Source: Bradymonadales bacterium
GTDB taxonomy: Bacteria > Myxococcota_A > Bradymonadia > JAFGEP01
Assembly (NCBI GenBank): GCA_016931535.1
Contig: JAFGEP010000028.1
Span: 18,712-82,711, forward strand
Reading direction: 5' to 3'
Length of the DNA: 64,000 nucleotides
Shown: in pieces, positions 1-9,744 of the stretch
Numbering within the stretch: the first letter of the stretch is position 1
Layout: the number at the start of each line of letters is the position of its first letter
The notes under the pieces: generated by a model
The model's database searches: none
What the model saw: only the letters and a program-made list of their open reading frames with translations
What the model was told of the DNA's origin: nothing
Position numbers and translations under genes: made by a program

Positions 1-1
1 T

Positions 2-3000
2 TTCCCAGGGCAGGGCTCGTTGTTCCTGGGGCAGTCTGCCGGGCTTCGGCGGTACTGGCGGAGCTTCGGGCGGCAGCTCGAGACGCTGGCAAGCAGACCA
101 GCGACCGGCGAGAATCTGACCTCCTTCCTCTACGGTCCCGCGGCGACGGTTGAAGGTTTGAAGCAGACGGCGGTCGCCCAGCCGCTGCTGGTGTCCTTCC
201 AGGTCGCGATGGCTATGACCTTGAAGGAGCTCGGGATCCGGCCCGTGGCGGTGATCGGGCACAGCGTGGGAGAGATCTCGGCGGCGTGCGCGGCCGGCAT
301 TCTGAGCGCACAGGAAGCCGTGGAGCTGGCGTTCGAGCGTGGACGTCTCATGCAGGAGCTGGACGAGCCCGGCGGGATGCGGGCCGTCTTCACCGATCTG
401 TCGACTCTGCAGCCCTTTGTTGAGCCTCATGCCGAGGCCCTGTCGATCGCCTGCCATAACGGGCCACGGCAGCTGGTGGTCGCCGGCCGGACCGGCGACC
501 TCGAACGACTGGCCGAGCAGCTCGCGGCGGCCGGCATCGCTTCTGTCCCGCTTCCGGTCTCTCACGGCTTCCACTCCCCCCTCATGGAGCCGATGATCGA
601 GCGATTCTCGCGGTTTCTCGGCATACGGCGCGGTTCCTCGCTGGGGTGCGCTTTCGCCAGCACCGTGACCGGCACGCTGCTAGAGAGCGGAACGCTGGAC
701 GCCGACTACTGGATCCGGCACGCGCGACAGCCGGTGAGGTTCGACCAGGCCTTCTCGGAACTCGCCGCGGGGAAAATCGACCTCTTTCTGGAGATCGGTC
801 CGAACACGGTGCTCACCCGCCTGGCATCCGATTTGCTGGATAGCGCCGATCCCCGCCCGGTGCTCCCGTTGTGCCGCGACGCCAACCGCCCCGACGATAC
901 CGAGGATCTTCGGCAGGCACTCACGGTGATGGCCGAATTGTGGAGCCGCGGAGCCCCGCTTGATCTGGATGGCACCGTCAGAGAGCTGTCCTGGGCTGGA
1001 GAGGCCGCCGAACGGACGGCGTATGAGCTACCCACCCTTCCCTTTGGTGGCGAGACGCTGCGGTTTCCACGGATCGACTGGAGACCAGATGAGGACATCA
1101 CCACCGGGCCAACTCCCCAACCTGCCTCTTCGCTTGGACCGGAGAGGCTACTACACCGGGTCACCTGGATCCGGACGCCAGAGCCGGAGCCATTGCCCAG
1201 ACCGTCCGGTGCCTGGCTCCTGTTCGCCGACAACCCGGAGGTCGGCGCCGCGCTTGCCGAGCGTTTGCGCGGGGTACAGGCAAGGCCTTACCTGATTCGC
1301 CGCTCCACCTCGTTCCTCAGGACCGGGGAGTTCGGTTTTGCCATGGATCCCGGGCACCCGGATCACTATCGCTGGCTCATCAGCTCGCTGTCGTATGAGC
1401 CGCTGGGCGGCATCGTGCACCTGTGGAGCTGCGATCCGCCACCGGCAAGCTCACCGGGGCTCCGGTTCCAGAACCTGCTGGTGGACGGCCTGCACAGCCT
1501 GACCCTTCTGCTCCGTGCGCTCGTTGCCGCCAAGGCCGTCGGACCGCTTTTCGTGGCGACTCCACATGCCGGTGCACCACCAGGGGATCCAGAACCTCCC
1601 GACCCAGGCGCCGCAGCGATTGCTGCCCTGGTGCAGTCACTCTACCAGGAGCATCCCGAGGTTCTCGGACGCGTCGTGGACCTGGAACGGACGGCTCGGG
1701 GCGCCGCTGCGGCCGACGTCCTGTGGAATGAGATGCAGGTCACCGGGCCGGAGCTGGTGGCGGTGCGGGGCGATACGCGCTGGCAGCGGCAGGTGGTCAC
1801 CCTGGGGGCGCAGCCTCCCGATGAGCAGCCGCCGCAACCTCCTCAGGCCGGCAGTGTCCACCTGATTCTGGGGGGAAGCGGAGCATTGGGATCGGCCATA
1901 GCCCGGCATCTGGCCGCCACGATCGAGGCGCCACACCTCTGGCTGACCGGTCGCCGATCAGAGAGCGCGCTGGGGGGTGTCCCAGACGATCTCCGCGGAC
2001 GGGGGGCGATAGTCACCTACCGCCGTGTTGACCTGGAGGATCCGGTTTCGGTCGGCGCGCTGATCGCGGAGCTTTTCCAGGCCCACCCGATGGTCGAGAC
2101 GGTCGTGCACGTCGCCGGCTCGGCGTCGCTGGGGTCCCTTGCACAGCGCGAGCTGTCCGACGTCGACGCGGTGCTTCTTCCCAAGACCGTCGGCGCACTG
2201 GCTCTCGCGGAAGGGCTGGCCAATCGCACGGTGAAGTCGGTCGTGCTGGTCTCCTCGATCACCGGCAGCGTGCCCCCCCTGACGCGCGGGCTGGCCGACT
2301 ACGCCGCGGCCAACGCCTTCCTCGACGCCCTTGCCTCGAGCCAGCGCCGGCTCGGGCGACCTTGGACCTCCGTGGGGTACACCCTGTGGCAGGGCGCCGG
2401 CACCTCGGTACATCCGGAGGCGATGACGGCCGGCAAGCAACTCGGGATCACTCCGATCCCGGAGTCCTTGGCCCTGCAAGCCCTGACACGAGCCATCGAC
2501 ACTGGGGAGGGCCATGTGCTTGTCGTCGAGCCGCGCGATCTGGTTCGTCCAGCGGACGCCGAGAATCTGGCTCCCAGGAGGCATCCAATCCGCCCACAAT
2601 CCCCCTCCTCCCCTAAGTGGCCCCCACCGGTACCGACCGCTTCCTCTGCGGACCACCCTGCACAATGGCCGGAGAGGAAAAAGGCCGTTGCGACCCAACG
2701 GCCGGTTGACCTGCCAGCCGTGGAGGAATCACCGGTACGGGCCAGCAGCCCTCAACAGGTCGAGGCCTTGCTGCGCCGGCTCCTGGGTCAGGCCACCGAT
2801 ACCGATCCCGATGTCATCGATCTCGACGCGCCCTTCTTGTCGATGGGTATCACCTCGCTTACCGCTGTCGACATGGTCAAGGAGCTGGAGCAGGATACCG
2901 GTCTGAAGCTCTCCACCACTCTCCTGTTCGAGCAGGACACGCTCGGCAAGCTGCTTCGGTACCTGAACAGCATACTGGTGGTGCGCGACCTTCCCGAGCC

Positions 3001-6000
3001 ACCCACCAGGGCGGAGGACAGCCGGCCGACCCGCCCTGTCACACTACCCTTGCTGTCGAGCCAGAAGACCTTCTATGCCAACCAGTCGTTCTACCCTGAC
3101 CTTCCCTGCTATATCAGCATGCGGCTGATCCTCCGGGGTAACCTGGAAGAGGCGGTGCTCAACCAGGCGCTGGAACGCCTCGCACTGCGCCACGAGGCCC
3201 TTGGGCTGGTGTTCCGTTGGGAAGGGGGAGAGCTCCGCCAGCGGCTGGGCGAGGCTCCTTGCCCCCGGGTGGAATGGCACGATTGGCGAGAATTGGAACC
3301 TCGGGCGCAAGCCGCAAGGGTCGACGAGCTGGAGGAGGCGGTTCGCAACGACGTCTTCGATCTGTCCCGCGGACCGCTCTATCGGTTAGTCGTCTGCCAC
3401 CTCGAGGAGGGGCGCTTCGCACTGATCTTCAACATCCACCACATTGCCGCAGATGCCTGGAGCGCGCAGCTTCTCGTGGGAGAGCTGCTCTGGCTGCAGG
3501 GGGAGATCGGCGCGGGACGCGAGCCTTCCTGGCCACCCCTGCGTTCCGACTTCACCGCCTGTGCCACTGCCCTCATGGAGGTCGGACAAGGCGACGATGC
3601 TGCTCGCAGTGAGGCCTACTGGCAGGAAGTTCTTCGAAATCCGCCACCACTGCTCGACCTGCCCTACGACGGCGACCCTCGGGCAGAAACCAGCGGCCGG
3701 TGCAAGATCCACCAGGTGCTGCTGAGAGAATCGGCCACTCGAGTGTTCCTCGAACGGGCGGCGGAATGGAACGGGTCGCCCTTTCACCTGCTCTTCGCCA
3801 GTTACCTCTGGGCCCTGCAACGCTGGTCGGGTCAGACCGACCAGGTCGTCCGCGTGGCCAATGCCAGGCGTGAGGTCCGCCTACCGGACATCGAGCGGGT
3901 TGTGGGTAGCTTCGCCGATTCCCTGCCGATCCGGGTGAAGCTATCGGGAATCACCTCGACCCGCGAGCTGGTCGACACAGTTCGACAGGCTTGCGTCGAG
4001 GCGCAAAACCACCCCCTGACCTCTTCGCTCCGTCTAGCCGGCCTGACGGGGGATCGGGATCACTACGGACCTCGAGGTCTGAGCGTGGCAGGCCTGAGCT
4101 ACCTGGACTTTCCCGCCGTCGATCGGGTGGAGGGGTTCGCGGTGGAGTCCATCCAGGGTGGCTCCGCTTCCGGTTTCACTCAGCTTGGCCTTATCGCCTG
4201 GATCTGGGGGGGACGGCTCCACCTGTCCTGGAACTATACCGACGGCCTGTTCCACCCTGCCACCATCGAGTGGTTGGCCGAGGATCACAGGGAGCTCTTG
4301 GATACCTGGGTCAAGAATAGCCAGCTCCCAACGCCCCCACCGGCGCCGGTATGCCCAACGCCCCCCCACTCCTCCCTGGCGGCCGCTGGCCAGCCATCGG
4401 TCTCCAGGCCGCAGTCGGGTAGCTCCCTGGCGGCCTCTTCCCCGACAACGGTTTCGACACCAACCACAGATCGCTCCCGAAAAGCCGCTTCCCAGGCGTC
4501 GGTCCCCACACCGCGATCCGGCATTCCCCCTTCAGCTGCCCCCGGGGCATCGGTCCTGACTGCACCATCGAAAAGCTCCCTGGCGTCCCCATATCCGACA
4601 ACGACCCAGGAGCAGCCGCCGGTCACCTGGTCACCGCTGCCCCCGGGATGCATCGTTCACGAGCGGATTCTCGATCAGATCTCGCGGTCCGGATCGCGCA
4701 CGGCGGTGGCGGATGGGGAGATCTCCCTGACCTATTCCGAACTGGGAAGGGCAGCGGCTTCTCTGGCCAGAGCGCTCGGCGACGGCGAGAAACAGCCTCT
4801 CATCGGCATCCTGGCCCGGCCAGGCGCGCCCGCCGTGATCGGGGTGCTCGGCATCCTGTGCTCGGGCTCGGCATACGTCCCCATGGACCCCGACTACCCG
4901 GATGCCCGCCTGGGTCAGATCGCCCGAAAGGCCGGTATCCGGACGCTGGTGACCACCGCCCATCTCCGGGAACGGGTGCGACGCGCGTCCGCCCTACTCG
5001 GGATCCACCGGGTGGTTCTTTGCGACGGTCCGGCAACCGGGCTCAAGCTCGAAAACTTGCCACGGGTGTCACCCCACGACCTCGCCTATGTCATGTTCAC
5101 CTCGGGCACCACCGGATCCCCCAAGGGGGTGATGGTAAGCCACCGCGCCGTCTCGCTATTTCACGACTGGGTTCACGAGGCCTTCGGGATCAACCCGGAG
5201 GATCGCTTCATCCAGACCTCCTCCCTCGGTTTCGGCGGGTCGATCCGCCAGATCTTCTCACCGCTCCTCGCGGGTGCCACGGTATACCCTACCCCCCCGG
5301 GTCTGACCCGCGACCCCCTCGGCCTGATCGAGTTCCTCGAGCGGCATCGCATCTCGATATGGAACTCGGTGCCCACGCTGTGGGCCAAGCTGCTCGACTT
5401 CGTGCAGATCCTCGAGGAACGGGGCCGGCCGGTCGAACTGCCGGAGCTGCGCTGGATCCTGGCCGGCGGTGAGAACGTCCCGGCCGATCTCGTTCGCCGC
5501 TGGATGGATCGTTTCGGCACCCGACATCGAATCGCCAATCTCTACGGATCCACCGAGACCGTGGTGAACGCCACCTGGTACGAGGTGACGTCGCGGCCGG
5601 ACGATCAGGAGATCTCCCTTCCCATCGGTCGAGCCCGGGCCGGCTGTGTGGTGGCCGTGGCAGACGAGCTGGGTCGCCGTTGCCCGCCAGGCCAGGTGGG
5701 AGAGATCTGGGTGGGCGGGGAGAGCCTGGCAAGCGGCTACCTGAACGACGACGCCTTGACCCGGGAGGCGTACACCTACCTTGACGCAACAGGTGGACGC
5801 ACCTACCGCACCGGCGATCTCGGCGTCCTGGACGCCCGGGGACAGATCACCTTCAAGGGCCGACGTGACAGCCAGGTGAAGATCCGGGGAAACCGAGTCG
5901 AGCTGCTGGAGATCGAGAACGTTCTGGCCTCTCATCCCTCTGTCCGCGCCGCGGCCGTAGTGGAGCGAAGGGACCGCGAACGGCAATGGTTGGTGGCCTT

Positions 6001-9000
6001 CGTGGTCAACCGCTCCCCGGAAGCCCCGCTGAAGGTAGCGGAGCTACGCGCCCACCTCGAGGCCCATTTGCCCGAGTACATGGTGCCGCATCGCTTCGAG
6101 GCCTGCGATCGGCTGCCGCTGACGAGCGCCGGGAAACTGGATCGAGCCGCCCTGACCGCCGGGTACCTCTCGGAAGAAGCGTCGGTCTCGTTCCCCACTG
6201 GACGGCCTTCCACCGAAGAAATCCTGGCCACCATCTGGCGCCGGGTGCTCCGGCTCCAACGGGTCGATCCCGACGAAGATTTCTTCGCTCTGGGCGGCGA
6301 TTCGATCCTGGCGCTGGAGGTGTTCGAGCATCTGAGGCATCACGTGCCGGAGCTTCCGCGGCCCATCACCCTGTACCAGGCGCGCACCATCCGTCAGTTG
6401 GCAGCGCGGATCGACACACTGTCGGCCGGTCGCGCTCCGGCGTCCGAAACCGGTCCGGCTCCTTTCCTGCCCTCCGTCCGACCGGAGGAAGAGCCATATC
6501 CGCTTTCGGCGACCCAGGAGGGGTTCATCCTGGCCCAGCGTCTCAAGCCGGACCAGTCGCCCGGCTGGTGCGCCGAGATCGAAGTTGTCGGGCGACTCGA
6601 CTCTCGGCCGCTGCTCCAGGCGCTCGGGGCGCTGATGCGTCGTCATCCGCTGCTGCGCACGGTGTTCGTGACGGTCGGTCTCAAGACCTCTCAGCGGGTG
6701 CTCTCCGACCTCGACAGTCCGTTGACCATCGAGTCGTTGGAGCACCTTTCCCCTGTTGAGCAAGAGTCGGCCCTGGCTCGCTGTTTCGAGGCCGAATCGC
6801 GGCAGGTGTTCGACCTGGCCAGTGGTCCCATGTTCCGCGTCCACATCGCCCGACTGGAGGAACATCGATCCCACTGGTTTTTCACCGTGCACCATGCCAT
6901 CGGTGACGCCTTCAGTCTGTTTTTGCTGGGGGTCGAGCTGCTGCAGCTCTACGATGCCATTCTGGACGGTCGCCCCGCGGTCCTTCCGCCTCTGAGAGCC
7001 TCCTTTCGGGACGTCGTGGAGCACCTCCGGATCGAAGCTTCCCGAACCCCAGACAGCACTCGGGCCTTCTGGGACGAGCAATACCGGACGCCGTGGCCGC
7101 AGGTCCGGCTGCGAATCCGCGGCACGGGAGAGCCAGCGGTCCTCGGCGATCAGACGACCAGTGAGTCCCTGTACCTGACATCCAGGGAGAGCGATCGGTT
7201 GCGCGAGCTGGCATCGAGCCGCAAGCTGAGCCTTTTCGCGCTTTTCCTCACGCTTCATTTCCGGGTACTGGCCCGCCACAGCGGTGAGGAGGATCAGATC
7301 GTGGGGATCGCCACCAGCGGCCGGGACCTTCCCATACCGGACATCGGCCGCATATTCGGTTGCTTTGCCACGGGTTTGCCCATACGCGCCCGGATTCGCC
7401 TGGCCTCCTTCGAGGAGGATTTGCGGGCCGTTCAGAAAGCCTTCTTCGAGGCTTACGAACACGGCAACATCCCCACCTACGAGCTGGCCAAGGTGATCCC
7501 CCGCCATGCAGGCTCTCCGTATCCTCCGGGGGCTACCTACTTCATGTCTTTCATGGATTTCCGGTCCCTTCAGGCCATGCGCAGCAACCATCTCGAACCC
7601 GACTGGCTCCGGGCAAGGTTGCACTATTCGGCCGCGGCGACCGACACCCAGCTCTCCTTCAACGTGATCCTGGGAGAACAGATCCGGATCAACCTGCACT
7701 CGATGTACGAACCCGCCCTGCAGCAGGAGATCCGCGCCGAGGTGGAAGAGGAGATCGAAGCGCTCCTGCAGAGCTGCCACAGCCCGCATTCGCTCCCAAA
7801 CCGCTCCCAGGCCGAAGAGACCTGCACCGAAGAAAGCGCCAAAACGGCGGCAGCGACAACGGTTCAATTCGACCAGGATCCGCCGGGGGATCTCGTGCAA
7901 CACCGAGAGCCCTTCACCGAGGCGTTCGACGAACCCGGGCTGCTGTCAAGGAGGAGACGACCCCACCCAGTCACTGTAACCCAAAGGGGAACGACCCACA
8001 CCCCAGTCCAAGCGGTAGAGCTTTCCCCCAAGCTCGATGCGGCCCTGATTTGCTACCTGCCGGCTTCCGACGACCTTGGGGTGTTTTTCCCTCGACTGTC
8101 CGGCTCGTTTCCCAGCCTGGTGCGAAACGGTTTTTTTCGGGATCGACCCTGCCTGCTGGCCGAGGTGATGCGCACGCCCCTGGGTGTTTCGGGAGCCATC
8201 TTCGTTCCCTGGTTTGCGGACGAGCTGTTGTCCAGCGATCGCCGACGACTGGCCGGCGACGTGGCCCAGGCCGTATCCCTGGCACGCGCTCATGGCGCCC
8301 TCAGCGCTTCACTGGCCGGCCTTCTCCCCTCCTGTCTGGGGTACGGCTTTGCGCTCGAGGGCCTGTTGGACACGGAGACAAGAGGGATGGGCGACCCACC
8401 TTTTCGGCTGACCACGGGCCATGCGGCCACTGTAGTGGCAGTGGTCAAGAACCTCCGGCACGTCCTCGGGCTGGCAGGCCTCAGCCTGGACCAGATCGAG
8501 CTCGGGATCATCGGTTTCGGCTCCATCGGCCAGTCCGCGCTCGGATTACTGCTCCAGCTCGGACCTCACCCGATCGCTCTCCGGATCGTGGAAGCCGCCG
8601 ATCAGCTCCCTCATCTGAACGATCCCATCGAGCAGCTGCAACGGTATTACCACGGTCCGCTGGAGATCGTCGGAGTGAGCCAGGATCTTCCCGATGCCGC
8701 CTACGCGGCGGATGTGCTGATCGGCGCCAGCAGTCGGGGCGGGATCCTGGACGTGGCGCGTTTGCGCCCGGGTACCCTCTTGCTCGACGACTCCTTCCCA
8801 TCTCTGGTCGATCGACAGGCTGCCATTCTTCGGATGGAGCGGCAGCAAGACGTGGCCACCTTGGGTGCCGGCATGTTGTCCATCGGAAGCTGCAGCACAG
8901 AAGTGGTGGCCAGGGAGGTTCCCCCCGAGGTCATCGACCGAGCGGTCCGGAACTATACCGACTACGGGGTTCCCGGGTGCCGGATCGAGTCGCTGCTGGT

Positions 9001-9181
9001 CGGCGCCCACGGCGATCTTCCGGCCATCCGCGGTCTGGTGGAGCCGGAGCAGGCCGCTGCCTACTGGTTGGCGATGAGCGGGGCGGGGGTACAGCCGGCG
9101 CCGCTGCATCTCGGTCCCACACCGCTTCCGGAGGAGCTGTGCGCCGCCGTGGGCAGGCTCATCCGCGCTCGCCGACGGTGA
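2..9181 (+). CDS. Hybrid PKS-NRPS megasynthetase, 5'-truncated, with acyl-ACP-reductase-like terminus
   Basis: The frame is open from base 2 (FPGQGS, start of an acyltransferase), so the gene begins upstream of the window, where a ketosynthase is expected. Residues are counted from the TTG at 20. Visible order: AT (about 1-300; GHSVGE with Ser82; HGFHS, which favours malonyl-CoA); KR (GGSGALG 618-624, Tyr761, Asn765; no LDD motif); ACP (GITSL, Ser946); condensation domain (HHIAADA 1140-1146); Pro/Ala/Ser/Thr linker (about 1433-1535); adenylation domain (SGTTGSPKG 1695-1703); PCP (LGGDS, Ser2095); second condensation domain (HHAIGD 2291-2296); and a C-terminal Rossmann domain (about 2671-3030; GFGSIG 2832-2837; Cys2958) that resembles cyanobacterial acyl-ACP reductase. 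There is no thioesterase. By family knowledge one polyketide and one NRPS extension occur here; the product and release chemistry are unknown. No tailoring or transport gene follows within the window. Confidence 0.93.
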   Translation, partial: FPGQGSLFLGQSAGLRRYWRSFGRQLETLASRPATGENLTSFLYGPAATVEGLKQTAVAQPLLVSFQVAMAMTLKELGIRPVAVIGHSVGEISAACAAGILSAQEAVELAFERGRLMQELDEPGGMRAVFTDLSTLQPFVEPHAEALSIACHNGPRQLVVAGRTGDLERLAEQLAAAGIASVPLPVSHGFHSPLMEPMIERFSRFLGIRRGSSLGCAFASTVTGTLLESGTLDADYWIRHARQPVRFDQAFSELAAGKIDLFLEIGPNTVLTRLASDLLDSADPRPVLPLCRDANRPDDTEDLRQALTVMAELWSRGAPLDLDGTVRELSWAGEAAERTAYELPTLPFGGETLRFPRIDWRPDEDITTGPTPQPASSLGPERLLHRVTWIRTPEPEPLPRPSGAWLLFADNPEVGAALAERLRGVQARPYLIRRSTSFLRTGEFGFAMDPGHPDHYRWLISSLSYEPLGGIVHLWSCDPPPASSPGLRFQNLLVDGLHSLTLLLRALVAAKAVGPLFVATPHAGAPPGDPEPPDPGAAAIAALVQSLYQEHPEVLGRVVDLERTARGAAAADVLWNEMQVTGPELVAVRGDTRWQRQVVTLGAQPPDEQPPQPPQAGSVHLILGGSGALGSAIARHLAATIEAPHLWLTGRRSESALGGVPDDLRGRGAIVTYRRVDLEDPVSVGALIAELFQAHPMVETVVHVAGSASLGSLAQRELSDVDAVLLPKTVGALALAEGLANRTVKSVVLVSSITGSVPPLTRGLADYAAANAFLDALASSQRRLGRPWTSVGYTLWQGAGTSVHPEAMTAGKQLGITPIPESLALQALTRAIDTGEGHVLVVEPRDLVRPADAENLAPRRHPIRPQSPSSPKWPPPVPTASSADHPAQWPERKKAVATQRPVDLPAVEESPVRASSPQQVEALLRRLLGQATDTDPDVIDLDAPFLSMGITSLTAVDMVKELEQDTGLKLSTTLLFEQDTLGKLLRYLNSILVVRDLPEPPTRAEDSRPTRPVTLPLLSSQKTFYANQSFYPDLPCYISMRLILRGNLEEAVLNQALERLALRHEALGLVFRWEGGELRQRLGEAPCPRVEWHDWRELEPRAQAARVDELEEAVRNDVFDLSRGPLYRLVVCHLEEGRFALIFNIHHIAADAWSAQLLVGELLWLQGEIGAGREPSWPPLRSDFTACATALMEVGQGDDAARSEAYWQEVLRNPPPLLDLPYDGDPRAETSGRCKIHQVLLRESATRVFLERAAEWNGSPFHLLFASYLWALQRWSGQTDQVVRVANARREVRLPDIERVVGSFADSLPIRVKLSGITSTRELVDTVRQACVEAQNHPLTSSLRLAGLTGDRDHYGPRGLSVAGLSYLDFPAVDRVEGFAVESIQGGSASGFTQLGLIAWIWGGRLHLSWNYTDGLFHPATIEWLAEDHRELLDTWVKNSQLPTPPPAPVCPTPPHSSLAAAGQPSVSRPQSGSSLAASSPTTVSTPTTDRSRKAASQASVPTPRSGIPPSAAPGASVLTAPSKSSLASPYPTTTQEQPPVTWSPLPPGCIVHERILDQISRSGSRTAVADGEISLTYSELGRAAASLARALGDGEKQPLIGILARPGAPAVIGVLGILCSGSAYVPMDPDYPDARLGQIARKAGIRTLVTTAHLRERVRRASALLGIHRVVLCDGPATGLKLENLPRVSPHDLAYVMFTSGTTGSPKGVMVSHRAVSLFHDWVHEAFGINPEDRFIQTSSLGFGGSIRQIFSPLLAGATVYPTPPGLTRDPLGLIEFLERHRISIWNSVPTLWAKLLDFVQILEERGRPVELPELRWILAGGENVPADLVRRWMDRFGTRHRIANLYGSTETVVNATWYEVTSRPDDQEISLPIGRARAGCVVAVADELGRRCPPGQVGEIWVGGESLASGYLNDDALTREAYTYLDATGGRTYRTGDLGVLDARGQITFKGRRDSQVKIRGNRVELLEIENVLASHPSVRAAAVVERRDRERQWLVAFVVNRSPEAPLKVAELRAHLEAHLPEYMVPHRFEACDRLPLTSAGKLDRAALTAGYLSEEASVSFPTGRPSTEEILATIWRRVLRLQRVDPDEDFFALGGDSILALEVFEHLRHHVPELPRPITLYQARTIRQLAARIDTLSAGRAPASETGPAPFLPSVRPEEEPYPLSATQEGFILAQRLKPDQSPGWCAEIEVVGRLDSRPLLQALGALMRRHPLLRTVFVTVGLKTSQRVLSDLDSPLTIESLEHLSPVEQESALARCFEAESRQVFDLASGPMFRVHIARLEEHRSHWFFTVHHAIGDAFSLFLLGVELLQLYDAILDGRPAVLPPLRASFRDVVEHLRIEASRTPDSTRAFWDEQYRTPWPQVRLRIRGTGEPAVLGDQTTSESLYLTSRESDRLRELASSRKLSLFALFLTLHFRVLARHSGEEDQIVGIATSGRDLPIPDIGRIFGCFATGLPIRARIRLASFEEDLRAVQKAFFEAYEHGNIPTYELAKVIPRHAGSPYPPGATYFMSFMDFRSLQAMRSNHLEPDWLRARLHYSAAATDTQLSFNVILGEQIRINLHSMYEPALQQEIRAEVEEEIEALLQSCHSPHSLPNRSQAEETCTEESAKTAAATTVQFDQDPPGDLVQHREPFTEAFDEPGLLSRRRRPHPVTVTQRGTTHTPVQAVELSPKLDAALICYLPASDDLGVFFPRLSGSFPSLVRNGFFRDRPCLLAEVMRTPLGVSGAIFVPWFADELLSSDRRRLAGDVAQAVSLARAHGALSASLAGLLPSCLGYGFALEGLLDTETRGMGDPPFRLTTGHAATVVAVVKNLRHVLGLAGLSLDQIELGIIGFGSIGQSALGLLLQLGPHPIALRIVEAADQLPHLNDPIEQLQRYYHGPLEIVGVSQDLPDAAYAADVLIGASSRGGILDVARLRPGTLLLDDSFPSLVDRQAAILRMERQQDVATLGAGMLSIGSCSTEVVAREVPPEVIDRAVRNYTDYGVPGCRIESLLVGAHGDLPAIRGLVEPEQAAAYWLAMSGAGVQPAPLHLGPTPLPEELCAAVGRLIRARRR
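8030..9110 (+). other. Acyl-ACP reductase (AAR)-like C-terminal domain of the synthetase
   Basis: This part of the synthetase follows the pattern of cyanobacterial long-chain acyl-ACP reductase. An N-terminal part contains a run like FVPWFADELL. Then come a LTTGHAAT segment (TTGNTHTA in the cyanobacterial enzyme), the dinucleotide-binding GFGSIG, an ADVLIGASS.GG..D segment, a LLLDDSFP segment and a Cys (Cys2958, in IGSCS) close to where the acyl-accepting Cys of AAR lies. Known AARs reduce acyl-ACP to aldehyde through an acyl-Cys intermediate with NADPH. That it releases the peptide-polyketide as an aldehyde is inference. A relationship to other Rossmann dehydrogenases with loss of acyl reduction cannot be excluded. 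Confidence 0.6.
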
Positions 9182-9744
9182 GTCGGCTCGACAGGTGCGG
9201 GCCAGAGCTGTCAGGGGGGAAGGTGTCGCCGGCATCGTAGAGGGAGAACCCGTGGGCGGTGGCCAGGCAGTTGTCGATCTTCTGGCGGTTCATGGTGGAA
9301 GGGGCGGTACGGCAACCCGAGGCGGGTCTGTCGGTCCCGAAGGCCGTTCAGCGGAGGTCGGCCTATCGCTGCTCGGTGAATAGCCCACTACCGAAAGATC
9401 GGGAGGATGCGCGGTTCTTCAGGGTCTGGAGCAAGGTCGCGGTTGGGTGCCCCGCTACCGGTCCGTTCGCCCTTCCTGAAATGCGCTGGCCAGCCCCCGA
9501 TCAAATGTCCTGTTCGAGGTGATCTCACCATTTTTTCCTCCGATTCGTATATTTTTATAATCGCATATATTGGAATGTTTGTCCTTTTGTGTGGGTCATC
9601 GCATTACCTGGAGTACCCAGCTATACTGATTGTTATTCGACCCTATGGGTTCCGGGGAGTGTCGGGTGGTCATCCTGTGGAGGGGACCTTTATCCCTGGC
9701 GTGAACTGCTTGCCGGACGGGGGTTCTGAAACGAGGAGCGCATC
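9182..9744. other. Long intergenic region with AT-rich island
   Basis: No convincing gene lies in these 563 bases. The first 350 bases are GC-rich; short open frames exist on both strands but none has a good ribosome site or recognisable product. About 9530-9640 is strikingly AT-rich for this genome and contains TATAAT (9556-9561) and TATACT (9622-9627). It probably holds the promoter and leader of the binding-protein gene at 9745, although no good -35 box stands at the right distance from either hexamer. Confidence 0.5.

Noticed and set aside
9160..9293. Short minus-strand ORF of about 44 codons after the synthetase
   Set aside because: Overlaps the synthetase end, no ribosome site and no recognisable similarity.
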